Assembly: GCA_023417955.1 (NCBI GenBank)
Contig: JAEZDW010000150.1
Span: forward strand, 1 to 20,181
DNA length: 20,181 bases
From: Bacteroidota bacterium
GTDB lineage: Bacteria; Bacteroidota; Bacteroidia; Cytophagales; Cyclobacteriaceae
Direction of reading: 5' to 3'
Within the stretch, counting starts at the first letter, position 1, and each line of letters begins with the position of its first letter. Shown in pieces: positions 1 through 7,000 of the stretch. Below the pieces are notes generated by a model. The model ran no database searches and had not been told where the DNA came from. It saw only the letters and a list, made by a program, of their open reading frames with translations. The position numbers were made by a program, and so were the translations under genes.

Positions 1-124
1 CTTCAGTACCATATTGAGCAACATGTTTAATCTGCGAGTTCGAAAATACAGCAGTGTAAAACTTCGCGGCCTCTTCAGCTTCTTTGTCGAACCATAGGCC
101 GTTTGATATCTGTTTTGTTTTCAT
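1..124 (-). CDS. VOC-family (PhnB-like / 3-demethylubiquinone methyltransferase-like) protein, N-terminal part only
   Basis: The reading frame starts at an ATG (124-122, minus strand) and runs off the left edge, leaving 41 codons. It begins MKTKQISNGLWFDKEAEEAA and continues with KFYTAVFSNSQIKHVAQYGTE. The pattern LWFD-x-AEEAAKFYT-x-FxNS is the typical N-terminus of the PhnB/3-demethylubiquinone-9 3-methyltransferase-like branch of the vicinal oxygen chelate superfamily. These are small cytoplasmic homodimeric proteins, mostly without a defined reaction. Such genes often accompany ArsR, SRPBCC and DoxX genes like those at 990-3349, but here a tRNA and a small gene lie between, so co-transcription cannot be claimed. 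The family call is based on the N-terminal pattern only; metal ligands and full length lie outside the window. Confidence 0.8.
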   Translation of the reverse strand, partial: MKTKQISNGLWFDKEAEEAAKFYTAVFSNSQIKHVAQYGTE

Positions 125-414
125 AACATGAAGTTTAAGGTTTCATGTAACGAAGGTACGTCCGATTTACGCAATGGCCAGAGTCACGTCGCGGCAATGA
201 AGGGGGGAGGATGCGACAAATCATTGGATGAGGACGCTTCATTCATTCAAAAAGATGACTCTACGCTTGGTTTGAGCCTGCTTACTTCATATTATGCAAC
301 AGCTAAGACGTTATCGTGCCGGATTTTTAGGGATTGGGTCAGATAGAATACTTCCGCGTCACGAAAGACTGTGAGAAGTACGTTGTCATTACGAAGTAAC
401 TCTAAATAGAAATT
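125..414. other. Intergenic stretch without a convincing gene
   Basis: This 290-base gap separates the minus-strand VOC gene from the plus-strand small membrane protein. An open frame at 128-346 has no recognisable protein pattern and an odd composition. A short in-frame tail at 331-399, ending in EYFRVTKDCEKYVVITK and a stop, looks protein-like but is preceded by a stop at 328-330 in the same frame. It could be the relic of a gene end or chance. No clear promoter of the TAnnTTTG type was found for either flanking gene. Confidence 0.4.
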
Positions 415-645
415 ATGGACACCCTTTTATTCATGTCGGCCTTTGGCCTCCAGGAAATCATCATGCTGTTAATCGTTCCGATTTTCTGGATTATCGTTCT
501 CCTTATTCTTCGTGTGTTTTTCTTGTGGTATTGGAAAGTGAATGTGATTGTCGAAAATCAGGAAAAGCAAATCAAACTTTTAACCGAATTACTTGCAGCT
601 AACCGACCCGGGAGTAAGGAAGAAAAGACAGAGGTTCCTGGGTAG
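415..645 (+). CDS. Small single-pass membrane protein with cytoplasmic coiled tail
   Basis: A 76-residue protein. Residues about 13-40 are strongly hydrophobic (one or two closely spaced membrane passes). Then comes an aromatic/basic boundary, FLWYWKVN (36-43), and a helical polar tail rich in E, K and L (about 44-62) that could form a coiled coil. Small proteins with an aromatic 'WYWKxN' boundary followed by an E/Q/L-rich helix are common hypothetical proteins in Bacteroidota; I know of no assigned function. The gene is monocistronic, convergent with the tRNA-Ser gene, and followed by a GC-rich palindromic segment at 673-693. No good Shine-Dalgarno is visible, which is usual for this phylum. 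The protein-like composition supports a real gene; the role is unknown. Confidence 0.6.
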   Translation: MDTLLFMSAFGLQEIIMLLIVPIFWIIVLLILRVFFLWYWKVNVIVENQEKQIKLLTELLAANRPGSKEEKTEVPG

Positions 646-672
646 CAAGTAGGTAGTTGAGAACGCTAATAT

Positions 673-693
673 GCGGGCCCGCGGGCCTCGCGG
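673..693. terminator. GC-rich overlapping palindromes between convergent genes, possible terminator
   Basis: Between the small membrane-protein gene and the convergent tRNA lie overlapping perfect palindromes: GCGGGCCCGC at 673-682 and GGCCCGCGGGCC at 676-687. A further stem CCGCG/CGCGG (679-683 with 689-693) has a 5-base loop, followed on the plus strand by CAGTATTTT. The stem is strong but the T-tract is short, so termination is a guess. Confidence 0.35.
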
Positions 694-750
694 CAGTATT
701 TTCAGAAATCGAACCTGATCATGATTCTGGTCCGTCAAGAATAGCAAAAG

Positions 751-837
751 CGGAGAGAGAGGGATTCGAACCCTCGGTCCCGCAAGCGGGACAACGGTTT
801 TCGAGACCGCCCCGTTCGACCGCTCTGGCATCTCTCC
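751..837 (-). tRNA. tRNA-Ser (anticodon CGA)
   Basis: An 87-nucleotide class II tRNA. The acceptor stem is GGAGAGA (837-831) paired with TCTCTCC (758-752), with discriminator base G751. The anticodon loop is CTCGAAA, with anticodon CGA at 803-801, which reads the serine codon UCG. The long variable arm TCCCGC-TT-GCGGGA and the T-loop GGTTCGAATCC are both present. The 3' CCA is not encoded (the next base is C750 followed by T), so it must be added by a nucleotidyltransferase. The long extra arm is typical of serine tRNA. Confidence 0.97.
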
Positions 838-879
838 GTAGCTTCAGTATCGACGGTTTCCCGCCCGCTAAAAGCAGTG

Positions 880-909
880 CAAATATAGTCACAACCAGAT
901 TCCGTTCAA
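880..909 (-). promoter_or_regulatory. Bacteroidota-type promoter of the tRNA-Ser gene
   Basis: On the minus strand, a -33-like TTG (909-907) is followed after 19 bases by TATATTTG (887-880), a full match to the TAnnTTTG -7 consensus of the Bacteroidota primary sigma factor. Transcription should begin near 873-876, giving a leader of about 35-40 nucleotides before the mature tRNA. Confidence 0.6.
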
Positions 910-945
910 CGGCTGGCTAGTGTTCCTGTGGATGATTTGTGTCAT

Positions 946-970
946 CTTTCCAGCGCGACGTCGCGGAAAG
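946..970. other. Palindrome/stem-loop downstream of the DUF4256 gene
   Basis: A perfect 12-base palindrome CGCGACGTCGCG (954-965) is nested inside a longer pairing CTTTC (946-950) with GAAAG (966-970). It lies about 20 bases past the stop of the minus-strand DUF4256 gene and could end that operon's transcript, but there is no T-tract. It could equally be a protein-binding palindrome. Confidence 0.3.
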
Positions 971-989
971 GAATGGTTAGCGCAGGAGT

Positions 990-1553
990 TTAAACCGTTA
1001 ACGATGCGCGAAAACCACGCGCACCATAGTAAGACTCCGCGCCATTGTGATAAACGAACACATGTCCGTAACGCCAGTCACAAAACAATGCACCGCCAAG
1101 TTTGCGTATGTCAGCAGGTGTTTGAATCCAACTGGACGTTTTTGTATCAAACTTGCCGAACTTCTGCAATTCACGGTATTGTTCTTCAGTAAGTATCTCG
1201 ACGCCCATAGTGCCGGCCATACCAATTGCGCTGTCTTTGGGCTTGTGTTCCTTGCGTGATTCCAGCGCTTCGGGATCGTAACAAAGACTACGCCGCCCTT
1301 TCGGACTTTCAGGTGAGCAATCGTAGAAGATAACTGCTCCCGTTTTCTTATCAAGACTAACAACGTCCGGCTCGCCCTCGGTAAGTTCCATTTCGTGTAA
1401 CGCCCACAACTTGTCGGGGTGCCCGTCAATGCGAGCTTCAACAGTTTCCCACTTGATGCCTTTGTGGCGATTCATATTTTTTTCGAAACGCGCCTTGAGA
1501 ACGCTTAATAATTCATCGCGTTGAGCGGAAGAGAACTTGCCTTTCTTTTTCAT
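990..1553 (-). CDS. DUF4256 family protein
   Basis: The protein has 187 residues from the ATG at 1553-1551. An in-frame GTG at 1577 would add eight residues, but ATG gives the family's usual N-terminus (MKKKGKFSSAQ). Diagnostic stretches of DUF4256 are visible: ARFEKNMNRHKGI, GEPDVV, FYDCSPESPKGRRSLCYD, ALESRKEHKP, LTEEQYRELQKFGKFDTKTS and KLGGALFCDWRYGHVFVYHN. The protein is soluble, without signal peptide or membrane segments, and presumably cytoplasmic. No biochemical function is known to me for the family. It is the last gene of the minus-strand operon headed by the ArsR-type gene, about 30 bases after the YdeI-type gene. The family assignment is firm; the role is unknown, though the company it keeps suggests stress or small-molecule response. 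Confidence 0.9.
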   Translation of the reverse strand: MKKKGKFSSAQRDELLSVLKARFEKNMNRHKGIKWETVEARIDGHPDKLWALHEMELTEGEPDVVSLDKKTGAVIFYDCSPESPKGRRSLCYDPEALESRKEHKPKDSAIGMAGTMGVEILTEEQYRELQKFGKFDTKTSSWIQTPADIRKLGGALFCDWRYGHVFVYHNGAESYYGARGFRASLTV

Positions 1554-1585
1554 CGTGATTTTTTTGGATTTAAACACCTTTATTT

Positions 1586-2164
1586 TTAGTCGTCCATGCC
1601 TTTACCTTTCAGAATTTGCGGGATAAACTTTTCAACCCGCGCCTCCCGTGTTTTGGATTGTTTCGCCGAAGAGAAAAACAATATATAGGCGCGTTGTCGG
1701 CCGGGCGTCAATTCGTTGAATGCCTTTTTTAAGGCAGGCAATTTATTAAGCTTCTGCCTGAATTCATCGGGAATCGCCAGCTCAGTGGGCTTTTGCCGTT
1801 CGATCTTTTGACCGGACAGCTCAACTTTGATCGCTTCCTTCACGTATGCCTTGAGCGTTGTCTTCATCTTGATAATCTGCCTGACATCGGTGAACCGGAT
1901 CTGGCGCGCGGCTTGCACGTTGGCGGTTTGCTGTACCAATATCTTTTTCGGATCGGGAAGCAGGGCGCCTTTGAAGAATAACATCGCACAGTATTCCTTG
2001 AACCCGTGGATGAGTACAATATTCTTCCCTTCTTTGGTGTAGCATGCCTGACCCCATTTCAACGCTTCATCTAATCCGCATTCCAGGATAATTGCCCTCA
2101 AGGCATTAAACTCTTCGTGCCATTGTTTTTTCGGGGCAAAAAAGAAGTCGAGTTTCTTATTCAT
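1586..2164 (-). CDS. YdeI / OmdA-type protein (DUF1801 plus C-terminal YdeI domain)
   Basis: A 192-residue protein. Residues about 15-115 are a DUF1801 domain with the hallmark stretches ALRAIILECGLDEALKWG, CYTKEGKNIVLIHGFKEYCA, LFFKGALLPDP and NVQAARQIRFTDV. Residues about 125-190 are the helical YdeI/OmdA C-terminal part (IPDEFRQKL, AFNELTPGRQRAYILF, ARVEKFIPQIL). It closely resembles the E. coli YdeI type, a periplasm- or cytoplasm-assigned stress-linked family whose mechanism is unclear; there is no signal peptide here. It starts four bases after the DoxX-like gene stop and is therefore most likely translated from the same message. Confidence 0.88.
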   Translation of the reverse strand: MNKKLDFFFAPKKQWHEEFNALRAIILECGLDEALKWGQACYTKEGKNIVLIHGFKEYCAMLFFKGALLPDPKKILVQQTANVQAARQIRFTDVRQIIKMKTTLKAYVKEAIKVELSGQKIERQKPTELAIPDEFRQKLNKLPALKKAFNELTPGRQRAYILFFSSAKQSKTREARVEKFIPQILKGKGMDD

Positions 2165-2168
2165 ATCA

Positions 2169-2555
2169 CTACGCGTTTGCAGGCGAAATGAGTTTTCTGC
2201 TGGCGGGCCTGAAATACCACGAGGTTATTGTGAGCACGATAAGCAGGGAAGGCCCGAAGTACTCTACGGCCGGGTCACCATTCGCAATGTGCGAAAAAAT
2301 TGCACCACTCATCACGAAGAAGAATCCGGCGTATGCCCACTCTTTTACGAGTGCGAATCCCGGTATGAGGACGGCTACTACGCCCAGCAACTTCCATACA
2401 CCAATGATTGTAAGGAAGTATAGTGGATAGCCGAGTCGCTCCATCATCTTAACGTCTTCCTCCATATGCATTAATTGCACTACACCTGTAGAGGTCATTC
2501 CGAGTGAAAGCCATACCGTGGCGATCCAGTAAATGATCTTGTTTCGTTTGCTCAT
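2169..2555 (-). CDS. DoxX-like integral membrane protein
   Basis: A 128-residue protein with four predicted membrane helices (about 8-28, 46-66, 72-92 and 100-118). The segments WLSLGMTSTGVVQL, LGYPLYFLTIIGVWKLLGVVAVL and EWAYAGFFFVMSGAIFSH are characteristic of the DoxX-like_2 family; the GVWKLLG helix and the 'LGYP' entry are typical. DoxX relatives in other bacteria take part in membrane-linked redox or thiosulfate:quinone chemistry, but this subfamily has no proven substrate. Its ATG overlaps the stop of the upstream SRPBCC gene by four bases (ATGA at 2555-2552), which implies translational coupling. ArsR, SRPBCC and DoxX is a recurrent trio in Bacteroidota. Confidence 0.87.
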   Translation of the reverse strand: MSKRNKIIYWIATVWLSLGMTSTGVVQLMHMEEDVKMMERLGYPLYFLTIIGVWKLLGVVAVLIPGFALVKEWAYAGFFFVMSGAIFSHIANGDPAVEYFGPSLLIVLTITSWYFRPASRKLISPANA

Positions 2556-3025
2556 GATTTTTTGGTTTGGTTGCTTGCGATTTCCTGTAGTCGGTTATGA
2601 GCCATGTTAAGCCCCTGGGCAAACGGCATGCTCAATTGCGCATCGCGTTGTTCCCCGGTTCTAAAAATGGAATGTATGGTAAGTTTGCAAGTGTCTTCAG
2701 TCAGCGCCGTGAATTCCAGAAACTCAAGCTGCACGCCGAAGGGCGTACCCTCAAACTCAAACGTTCGTGTGATCTTATTGCCGGGCACAAACTCGTGAAT
2801 TGTTCCGTTAAAACGGTGCTTGTTACCCATTGGGTCCGTCGTCTCGAACTGGAAGCTTCCGTGTTTTGTATTATCGAGTTTCAGCACCTTTGTGCCCATC
2901 CATTGTTCGATAATTTCAGCTTCTGTGTAAGCTCTGAAAAGGAGCTCCAGCGGCAGGTCGAATTCGCGTGTTATGATGAGATCGTTACGGCCTGCGTCGG
3001 CGTGTACTTTTGTCTTCCGCTCCAT
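2552..3025 (-). CDS. SRPBCC / AHSA1-domain protein
   Basis: A 157-residue soluble protein of the START-like SRPBCC superfamily, AHSA1 branch. The N-terminal TREFDLPLELLFRAYTEAE, then IIEQWMG, GSFQFETTDPMGNKHRFNGT and EFVPGNKITRTFEFEG are typical, with the C-terminal helix FAQGLNMAHNRLQEI closing the hydrophobic pocket. These proteins bind hydrophobic small molecules or partner proteins; the ligand cannot be read from the sequence. The ATG directly abuts the stop codon of the ArsR-type repressor (3026-3028), and the stop overlaps the DoxX-like start, so it sits tightly inside the operon. It is usually controlled by the ArsR-type partner gene. Confidence 0.9.
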   Translation of the reverse strand: MERKTKVHADAGRNDLIITREFDLPLELLFRAYTEAEIIEQWMGTKVLKLDNTKHGSFQFETTDPMGNKHRFNGTIHEFVPGNKITRTFEFEGTPFGVQLEFLEFTALTEDTCKLTIHSIFRTGEQRDAQLSMPFAQGLNMAHNRLQEIASNQTKKS

Positions 3026-3349
3026 TTATTTTTTGGTTTTGTATTTCTTCATAACGGCTTCGAGCTTGTTAAACCTGTCGTCCCAAAAGTTCCGGAAAGG
3101 TTCGATAAAGTCAGCGATCTCTTTCATTTTTTTGGGATTGAGATGGTAATAGATTTCCCGCCCTGATTGCTCCTGTCTTAGGAGTTCACATTCGGTAAGT
3201 ATTTGAATGTGCCTCGAGATGGTTTGCCTGGTCGAGTCGAATTTTTCCGCAATGGCACTGGGTGTCATCGCGTGAAGGGCCACAAGGGTAATGATCGCGC
3301 GTCGGGTAGGGTCCGCTATGGCCTGAAAAACATCACGTCGCAATTCCAT
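3026..3349 (-). CDS. ArsR-family winged-helix repressor, partner of the SRPBCC gene
   Basis: A 107-residue cytoplasmic transcription factor. The start AIADPTRRAIITLV (10-23) and the HTH at about 29-52 (TPSAIAEKFDSTRQTISRHIQIL) are standard ArsR features, followed by a wing ending in GREIYYHLNPKKM. The metal-binding ELCVC motif of ArsR/SmtB sensors is absent and only one cysteine (C54) is present, so this is probably not a classical metal sensor. It belongs to the ArsR group encoded with SRPBCC proteins. It heads the operon and most likely represses it through the two inverted repeats at 3355-3370 and 3381-3396. The inducer is unknown. Confidence 0.92.
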   Translation of the reverse strand: MELRRDVFQAIADPTRRAIITLVALHAMTPSAIAEKFDSTRQTISRHIQILTECELLRQEQSGREIYYHLNPKKMKEIADFIEPFRNFWDDRFNKLEAVMKKYKTKK

Positions 3350-3354
3350 ATTGT

Positions 3355-3396
3355 GCAGCTATATGGCTGCAAGATAAGATGCAGCTATTTGACTGC
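3355..3396 (-). promoter_or_regulatory. Tandem operator overlapping the promoter of the ArsR-SRPBCC-DoxX operon
   Basis: Two 16-base inverted repeats lie just before the repressor ATG: GCAGCTATATGGCTGC (3355-3370) and GCAGCTATTTGACTGC (3381-3396). They match at 14 of 16 positions, with centres 26 bp apart. On the minus strand a -33-like TTG (3400-3398) and a -7-like TATCTTG (3376-3370) are 21 bases apart. One repeat therefore lies between the promoter elements and the other immediately after them, a placement suited to repression by the ArsR-type protein. Confidence 0.65.
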
Positions 3397-3450
3397 GCAA
3401 GCATTTTCGGTTTTTTTTGGAACAGGGGAATGCCGATCTTCTGAGGGGCT

Positions 3451-3516
3451 TGGTGGAGATTTATACATAGTGTTGTGAATCTCCATCAGGTCCACCAGTT
3501 AACTACATATACTGGT
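3451..3516. repeat. Overlapping inverted repeats in the divergent intergenic region
   Basis: TGGAGATT (3454-3461) pairs perfectly with AATCTCCA (3478-3485) across a 16-base loop. TGGTGGA (3451-3457) can instead pair with TCCACCA (3491-3497), and ACCAGT (3494-3499) pairs with ACTGGT (3511-3516). The pairings compete with one another. They lie about 100-170 bases before the next plus-strand gene and upstream of its apparent promoter, so a leader-RNA role would need a further upstream start. Confidence 0.4.
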
Positions 3517-3586
3517 CGGTACATACCCTTAATTTACCGATAGCAAAAATCTGGCTTGCAGTAAGGTTATCATGACAAATGCAATA

Positions 3587-3615
3587 TTGTTACATTGTTA
3601 TTTTCGTTACTTTTG
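3587..3615 (+). promoter_or_regulatory. Bacteroidota-type promoter of the metal-efflux operon
   Basis: TTG (3587-3589), 18 bases, then TACTTTTG (3608-3615), a full match to TAnnTTTG. A start site some 4-7 bases downstream would fall at or just before the ATG at 3622, so the message may be nearly leaderless. Confidence 0.5.
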
Positions 3616-3621
3616 TCGCGC

Positions 3622-4014
3622 ATGAAGTCTGCTGCAGCGATATTTTTTGCGATACTGTTCCTTGCTCAGGGAATGATCTCGTCCGATCTCGGCTGCGAAC
3701 TCCGGAAGATTCCAAACCTGGTAGCCCATTTTGAAAAGCATAAAACACAGAATGGTGATTCGTTCTGGCAATTCATGATTGGCCACTTCGTCGATACAGA
3801 AGACCATTCCGGCGATCATGGTGATTCCGATCACAAGGATTTGCCTTTTCACGGAGTCCGGCACTGTTGCCATGCACCTGCATTCTTTTTGCCCGAAGTG
3901 AGCATCACATTAACACCCGCTGAATACGAAGCAATTGATAAACCTGCTTTCTACGAGGCATCCCCTTCATCTGCACACCGTGGCGCTCCATTTCAGCCAC
4001 CTAAAGCTTGTTGA
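3622..4014 (+). CDS. Small exported His/Cys-rich protein preceding the metal RND genes
   Basis: A 130-residue protein from the ATG at 3622; an in-frame TTG at 3595 would lie before the promoter's -7 element and is rejected. An N-terminal hydrophobic signal (KSAAAIFFAILFLAQGMIS) suggests export. A His/Asp-rich middle (H55, H62, H66, H71, H77) leads to HCCH at 81-84 after LPFHGV, and the chain ends PFQPPKAC with C130. Such His-rich secreted proteins regularly precede CzcA-type genes in Bacteroidota. They are probably periplasmic metal-binding proteins, but no function has been shown to my knowledge. It is followed by the RND pump gene after about 70 bases and is probably in the same operon. The metal-binding role is inferred from composition and place. 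Confidence 0.7.
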   Translation: MKSAAAIFFAILFLAQGMISSDLGCELRKIPNLVAHFEKHKTQNGDSFWQFMIGHFVDTEDHSGDHGDSDHKDLPFHGVRHCCHAPAFFLPEVSITLTPAEYEAIDKPAFYEASPSSAHRGAPFQPPKAC

Positions 4015-4085
4015 TCATTCCCGTTTGTTGAGCGCGACTTCAGTTGCAGCTCTCTGTTATTTATCTGAATCATAAAATTATTCGG

Positions 4086-7000
4086 ATGATCAATCATATC
4101 ATCGCGTTCTCTATAAAGAACAAATTTATTATTGGATTGCTTACCATCGCCCTGGTTATCGCCGGCGTATGGAGCATGACCCGTGTCCCGCTTGATGCAG
4201 TACCAGATATCACCAACAACCAGGTCCAGGTGATTTCACAAGCGCCTAACCTCGGCACGGAAGATATCGAGCAATTTATAACCTATCCGATTGAAGTCGC
4301 GATGTCGAATCTTCCCGGTGTTACGGAGATTCGCTCCGTATCGCGTTTCGGTTTGTCGGTAGTAACCATCGTGTTTGATGACGACCTCGGCACTTATCTT
4401 CCAAGGCAGTTGGTATCTGAAAAGCTTGTTGAAGTTCGGGAAGAAATCCCCGAGGGTTTCGGCGAACTTTCCATAGGGCCGATTGCCACCGGACTTGGCG
4501 AAATCTATCAATACACCCTGCAGGTCGAGCCGGATTTCCGTGACAAGTATTCGACGATGGATCTTCGTACAATGCAGGATTGGATTGTACGGCGTCAAAT
4601 GGCAATGGTGCCCGGAGTAATTGAAGTAAACGGGTTTGGTGGCGCTGTCAAACAATACGAAGTCGCCGTTGATCCGGATGACCTTAAGGCAATTGGAGTT
4701 TCGATATCCGATGTGTTTGAGGCGTTGGAAAAGAACAACAAGAATACCGGTGGTGCCTATATTGAAAAAGATCACGTTGCCAATTTCATTCGTGGCGAAG
4801 GACTTGCACGAGATGTAAGCGATATAGAAAATATCGTAGTGAAGACAACAGGTTCACTGCCGATCAGAATCGCTGACATTGCCGAGGTTAGGTTTGGAAG
4901 TGCCGTGCGCTACGGTGCATTCACGAAGGACGGTGAAGGCGAGGCGGTTGGCGGAATTATCTTCATGCTCAAGGGGGCAAACTCGAACAAGGTCATCAGG
5001 CATGTAAAAGAACGCATGCAGCTGATTCAGGAGTCGCTGCCGGAAGGTGTCACAATTGAACCATTCCTTGACCGGAGCAAGCTCATATCAGAAACTACAG
5101 GTACTGTAACCAGGAACCTCGTTGAAGGCGCACTCATCGTAATCTTCGTGCTCGTTTTCCTGCTAGGGAACTGGCGTGGTGGGCTCATTGTGGCGTCGAC
5201 AATTCCGCTGTCGTTATTATTCGCCTTTATAATGATGAATGCATTCGACGTATGGGCGAACCTGATGAGTCTTGGCGCGATCGACTTCGGTATCATCGTC
5301 GATGGTGCAGTCATTATCGTGGAAGGGACGGTATTCTATTTCTCACAAGAGATTGCGAAAGGAAGTCTTGTCAATCGGGATGAAGTTGCATTCAAGGCAT
5401 CCAGCAAGATGATGAATGCAGCATTTTTTGGTCAGCTGATTATACTGATTGTCTTTTTGCCCGTGTTATTCCTTGAAGGTGTCGAAGGTAAAATGTTCAG
5501 GCCGATGGCGCTTACGTTTATGTTCGCTATGATGGGCGCGATCATTTTGTGCCTGACATACGTACCAATGATGTCGGCGCTCTTCATAAAAGTAGCGGAA
5601 AGAGAAAAGCCCTCCTGGGGCGACCGCATCGTTCATTGGATTGAAAGTAAGTATGAAAGATTGCTGGCGGTCTCCTTAAGGCGTATGGCGATTGTGTTTG
5701 GTTCAGCAGCGCTTTTGTTTGCACTATCCGTTTTCACTTTTACCCGAATGGGTTCGGAATTTATACCGCAACTTGATGAGGGCGACATCGCTTTCCATAT
5801 CATGCTTAAGCCGGGAAGTTCACTTTCGGAAAGCATTAACACATCGACTCAAATTGAAGCAATGTTATTGCGTGAATTTCCTGAAATAAAACACGCGATG
5901 ACACGCTTTGGGGTGGCTGATGTTCCCACAGATCCAATGCCTATGGACATGGGCGATTGTTTTGTTATTCTCAAGCCAAAAGATGAATGGGTGTCCGCAG
6001 AAACGAAGGAGGAATTCATTGAAAAGATGAAGGAAAAATTGGAACGCATTCCAGGTGTGTCGTACGAGTTTTCACAGCCGATTGAGATGCGGTTTAACGA
6101 GCTGATCTCAGGCGTGCGTGAGGATATAGCCATCAAGCTGTATGGCGAAGACCTTAATGTTCTTGCCGTGAAGGCGGATGAGATAGGCCGCATCATTTCT
6201 GGTATTGACGGCATTGGAGATTTGAAAGTAGAAGCAACTTCCGGGTTGCCGCAAATGGTCATTCATTACGAAAGGGAAGACCTTGCACAATACGGGTTGA
6301 GTGTGGATGATGCAAACCGCGCGATTGAGACGGCGTTTGCAGGTGCGAAGGCCGGTGTTATTTTCGAAGGTGAAAAGCGATTCGACCTCGTTGTAAGACT
6401 GGACCCTGAACATCGGACGCAAATTGGCGACCTGCAGAACCTTTACATCCACACGCCTTCAGGAACACAAATCCCATTGAGTGAAATCGCCCGTATTGGT
6501 TACGAGGCGGGCCCCATGCAAATAAGCCGCGATAACACAAACCGGCGGGTGCACGTGGGTGTTAACGTCCGCGGTCGCGATGTGAAATCCCTGGTTGAAG
6601 AAATACGCGCTACCCTGGACCAGCGTCTCACGTTGCCGCCGGGATACTATATCAGATATGGGGGCGCATTTGAGAATCTGGAGCGCGCCACGCAAAGGTT
6701 ACAGGTGGTCGTTCCGATAGCGTTAGGGTTGATTTTTGTTTTGATCTACTTCGCTCTGCATTCATTGCGCGAAACGGTTATGATCTACGTTGCAATTCCC
6801 CTTGCTGCAATAGGCGGCGTCTTTTCACTCTGGCTACGCGATATGCCATTTAGTATCTCCGCCGGCGTTGGATTTATCGTGCTCTTTGGCGTGGCGGTTC
6901 TCAATGGATTGGTGCTGGTGAGTGGATGGAATGAACTTAAGGAGGAAGGTGTGACGGATCTTGATAAGCGCATAATTAAGGGTGCACGCCGTCGAATCAG

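Noticed and set aside
128..346. Open frame of 72 codons between the VOC and small membrane-protein genes
   Set aside because: No family pattern, odd composition, no promoter or ribosome-binding support.
331..399. Protein-like tail (QIEYFRVTKDCEKYVVITK then stop), possible gene relic
   Set aside because: An in-frame stop at 328-330 leaves only 22 codons and no upstream continuation was recognisable in any frame.
998..1441. Minus-strand frame overlapping the DUF4256 gene
   Set aside because: The overlapping frame encodes the clearly conserved DUF4256 protein; this one has no family features.
4236..4775. Long minus-strand open frame inside the RND pump gene
   Set aside because: Antisense shadow of a well-supported coding region, with no recognisable protein family.
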